Origin: Prevotella sp. E13-17
Lineage (GTDB): Bacteria > Bacteroidota > Bacteroidia > Bacteroidales > Bacteroidaceae
Length of the DNA: 64,000 bases
Assembly (NCBI RefSeq): GCF_022024035.1
Contig: NZ_CP091787.1
Span: 2,294,001 to 2,358,000 of the forward strand
Direction: 5' to 3'
Of this stretch, positions 61,831 to 64,000 are shown one piece after another. Under the pieces are notes generated by a model. The model had not been told where the DNA came from. It saw nothing but the letters and a program-made list of their open reading frames with translations, and ran no database searches. Every line of letters starts with the position of its first letter. The stretch's first letter is position 1. Made by a program: the position numbers and the translations under genes.

Positions 61831-61856
61831 TTTCTATTTTATTGCAAGTTAACCTG

Positions 61857-64000
61857 CTATTTTCTCTGACACAGATAGACGATTGGTTTAAGGTCGGCGC
61901 TGCATGAATCATTGCCCAACACGACAACTTCTATCTCTTGATTCTCCATCTCGGGAGTCAACATAATATAATAGGTATAGTTACGGTCTCTGCGCTCCAC
62001 GTTGCTCTCAAACGTGTTCGAAGGATAGCTGGGAGCGCGATCGCCTGCTGCTATGATGCGCTGTCCGATGCGGGCCACGGCATAAGCGCCCTCCACCCCA
62101 TGCTGGCCTTCGAGCGCAACACAAAGTTTCGTTTCGCCCTCTACCTTGGGCACCTTCACACGCAATGTCCAAGCACGCACAGCATGAAACGACGGGGCAA
62201 AGAGGTTGTTGGCCTTAAAACCGGTAGCAGTCAGTTTCTTGCCACCGGCATAGACCTCCACTTCACTCAACTGCTGAGGTGCATTAAAGATCTTGAGATA
62301 GCGCATCTTACCATGTACGGGCAGCATGGTCAACGTGTCGGCCAGAAACATCTGCTCTTGCCATTGGCACAGGTCTGATGACACGACAGCCATTTGTCCT
62401 TCAAAGGGCTGCATGGGTCGCAATCCGAAATAGCTGGGGGTGTAGAGTCGGATGCTATCTACATAGATCTCATCACCTAAATCCACACGCAGGCAACCGC
62501 CTGCGATGCGTTGATCGCCCTGACAACTGCTGGGGAAGAAACCTGTCGATGGGTTTCCGTCGAAAAGATAGCCATCCCAAATGCCACGCTCTACGAATGT
62601 TGGCTGATGGAAGAAGGCATCACGGGCAGCCTGCACTTGTGGCACAGTCGTCTGTCCGGCACGTTGAAGAGAACGTATCTCCAGGGCATTATTATCCAAC
62701 GCAAACATCAATGACTCGTACAGACGATCGGCGTCGGCAGGCACCTCTACGGGCTTCATCTCACCACATCTCTCCGCGTTAACATCTGAGCGATAATTCT
62801 TCTTCACAGGCAACAAATCAGAAGCCTTGGTGGTAGCCACTAATAAGAGAGCACGGAAGGGTTGAACAGTGACATTGACCGTACTGCCATAAGCATAAGA
62901 ACCAAGCTTATGCTCGCTGGGGTGATATTCCATCAGTGTCACTCTACCACGTTTGGTCAGTCCCACCTCGTGATCAAGTTTTAGTTGTATGCTACGCGGT
63001 GTCCATTCCAGGTTACGCAACACAATGATGCGCAACTGATCGTTACCGCGAGCCACGGCAAAGTCGCCATAAGAAGGAGGAAGAACCAGTCCTGTATTCA
63101 TCAACGGTGCATAGTGGCGATGAACATTGAACAGACGCGCCATGCGAGCCTGTTCTTCATCGCGTAGCAACCAAGGGTTTCCATATATCTGAGGTGCCAA
63201 CACAAGGTTGCGGCCAAAAGCGCTGAGCACCAACTCGTCATCCCAACCATCAAGACACGACGACAGACAGACGCCGTGATCCTCTACCGTGCGTCGCAGT
63301 TCCGGGACCAACGTGCGGCTCATGGCTCCTGCACGATGATGCGGTGCCGTCTGCCAGTTGGTAGAGTTGACATCGGTATAGCTCTCGCGTCCCTCCCACA
63401 GCTGTGTGGTGGCATAGCTATCGGCCTCTGCAAGTCCGAGTCGATGGTTCAACAGTATAAGATCGGGGGAATAGCTGCGACAACGACCCAGCATATCGGC
63501 AAAGTCGCCTGCATGTGAGGGCTGCAGAGGACCACAGACAGCATCAAACTTAAACAGGGCCCAGCCGTATTTACGACACAAGTCTGCTAACATCTGCTTA
63601 CGTGCTTCAGCTGTAGCGGATGTCTGTCCGAAACCGTCAGGACCGCCCCAGAGTCCCAGACGGGTACCCATGTTCTTGGCTTTTTCATTGATTGCATCAA
63701 AGCTATGAGGAAAATGAGTCTTAAAACGCTCACTGTCCATTGTTCCATACCATCGACTACCATCTACGGCACCGGCATCGAAGGCATAGATATCCAACTG
63801 CATGCCATAGGTATCCTTCAACCATTGGAAGTAGTCAAGGTTGACCAGCGTCTGGTGCTCATCGGCACCTTCATTAGTATTGTTGATCCATGAGAAATAC
63901 TCAGCACGCGCAGGCATATAGTCATACAACCTTAGCGTTTGTCTCTCACCTGTGAAATAGACAGAAGCCTCTGCTGGCAGTCCTTTCCAACGAATGGAAA
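61857..64000 (-). CDS. GH36-like alpha-galactosidase family enzyme, N-terminus outside window
   Basis: The frame is open to the window end, so at least 713 residues are present. The TIM barrel has DYFQWLKDTYGMQLDIYAFD, RLGLWGGPDGFGQ and LFKFDAVCGPL, where the Asp is the likely nucleophile of GH27/36 enzymes. A beta-sandwich closes the catalytic part. Near residue 480 of the visible part, GGCLRVDLGDEIYVDSIRLY marks an F5/8-type (CBM32-like) sugar-binding domain, and a final beta domain ends in YLCQRK. Likely a secreted alpha-glycosidase, together with the GH2 and GH35 genes nearby. Confidence 0.78.
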   Translation of the reverse strand, partial: SIRWKGLPAEASVYFTGERQTLRLYDYMPARAEYFSWINNTNEGADEHQTLVNLDYFQWLKDTYGMQLDIYAFDAGAVDGSRWYGTMDSERFKTHFPHSFDAINEKAKNMGTRLGLWGGPDGFGQTSATAEARKQMLADLCRKYGWALFKFDAVCGPLQPSHAGDFADMLGRCRSYSPDLILLNHRLGLAEADSYATTQLWEGRESYTDVNSTNWQTAPHHRAGAMSRTLVPELRRTVEDHGVCLSSCLDGWDDELVLSAFGRNLVLAPQIYGNPWLLRDEEQARMARLFNVHRHYAPLMNTGLVLPPSYGDFAVARGNDQLRIIVLRNLEWTPRSIQLKLDHEVGLTKRGRVTLMEYHPSEHKLGSYAYGSTVNVTVQPFRALLLVATTKASDLLPVKKNYRSDVNAERCGEMKPVEVPADADRLYESLMFALDNNALEIRSLQRAGQTTVPQVQAARDAFFHQPTFVERGIWDGYLFDGNPSTGFFPSSCQGDQRIAGGCLRVDLGDEIYVDSIRLYTPSYFGLRPMQPFEGQMAVVSSDLCQWQEQMFLADTLTMLPVHGKMRYLKIFNAPQQLSEVEVYAGGKKLTATGFKANNLFAPSFHAVRAWTLRVKVPKVEGETKLCVALEGQHGVEGAYAVARIGQRIIAAGDRAPSYPSNTFESNVERRDRNYTYYIMLTPEMENQEIEVVVLGNDSCSADLKPIVYLCQRK

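Overview
The window comes from a Bacteroidales genome, most likely Prevotella or a close relative. The evidence is the phylum-type promoters (TTTG, about 19-20 nt, TAnnTTTG), the general absence of clear Shine-Dalgarno sites, the long NusB form, the RecF/DUF721 pair, a TonB-type barrel with a regulatory-like plug domain, GH2/GH35/GH36-type secreted glycosidases and a complete menaquinone gene set. I found no tRNA, rRNA, CRISPR array, transposase or integrase.

Layout. (1) 1-6525: a visibly AT-rich minus-strand operon of six tightly packed or overlapping genes: a 62-aa protein, a TerB-like protein, an 841-aa repeat protein with a cold-shock-like end, a helicase-like protein whose ATPase motifs are all degenerate, and two coiled-coil proteins, the last running out of the window. 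It looks like an uncharacterised accessory, possibly defence, system. (2) 6526-10775: a scrambled mobile region with two nearly identical AAA ATPase/DUF4143 genes around a higBA toxin-antitoxin pair, short palindromic repeats and a 22-bp repeat array. (3) 10776-34000: mostly housekeeping genes: DUF2461, pepT-antiporter, lptD, oadA-HD, queF plus queuosine-precursor transporter behind a candidate preQ1 riboswitch, S4-pth-L25, nusB-yajC-ybbR-coaE, a large outer-membrane receptor and aroB. (4) 34018-48699: menaquinone genes in two blocks (ROK kinase-menI-menF-menD, and menB-menC-menE). The second block is interrupted by a GxxExxY nuclease-fold cassette bounded by inverted 21-bp iterons. Between the blocks lie sodB, small membrane and secreted proteins, and a 2.2-kb insertion carrying an AlbA_2 gene that duplicated the first 65 bp of a uridine-kinase-like gene. 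(5) 48853-64000: secreted and surface proteins, cysteine desulfidase family, GH2, thioesterase, an OMP-xth-GH35 operon, ribH, recF-DUF721 and a GH36-like enzyme cut by the window end.

The most unusual signals are four. First, the 1-6525 operon with its pseudo-helicase. Second, three separate arrays kept in an exact 22-bp register (6702-6855, 40406-40603, and in frame inside menF at 46995-47104); most units start with a 9-bp dyad whose arms change in a compensatory way. Third, the GxxExxY cassette with three 21-bp-spaced iterons on each side. Fourth, the preQ1-like pseudoknot with an extra hairpin. All similarity statements come from reading motifs, without database searches.
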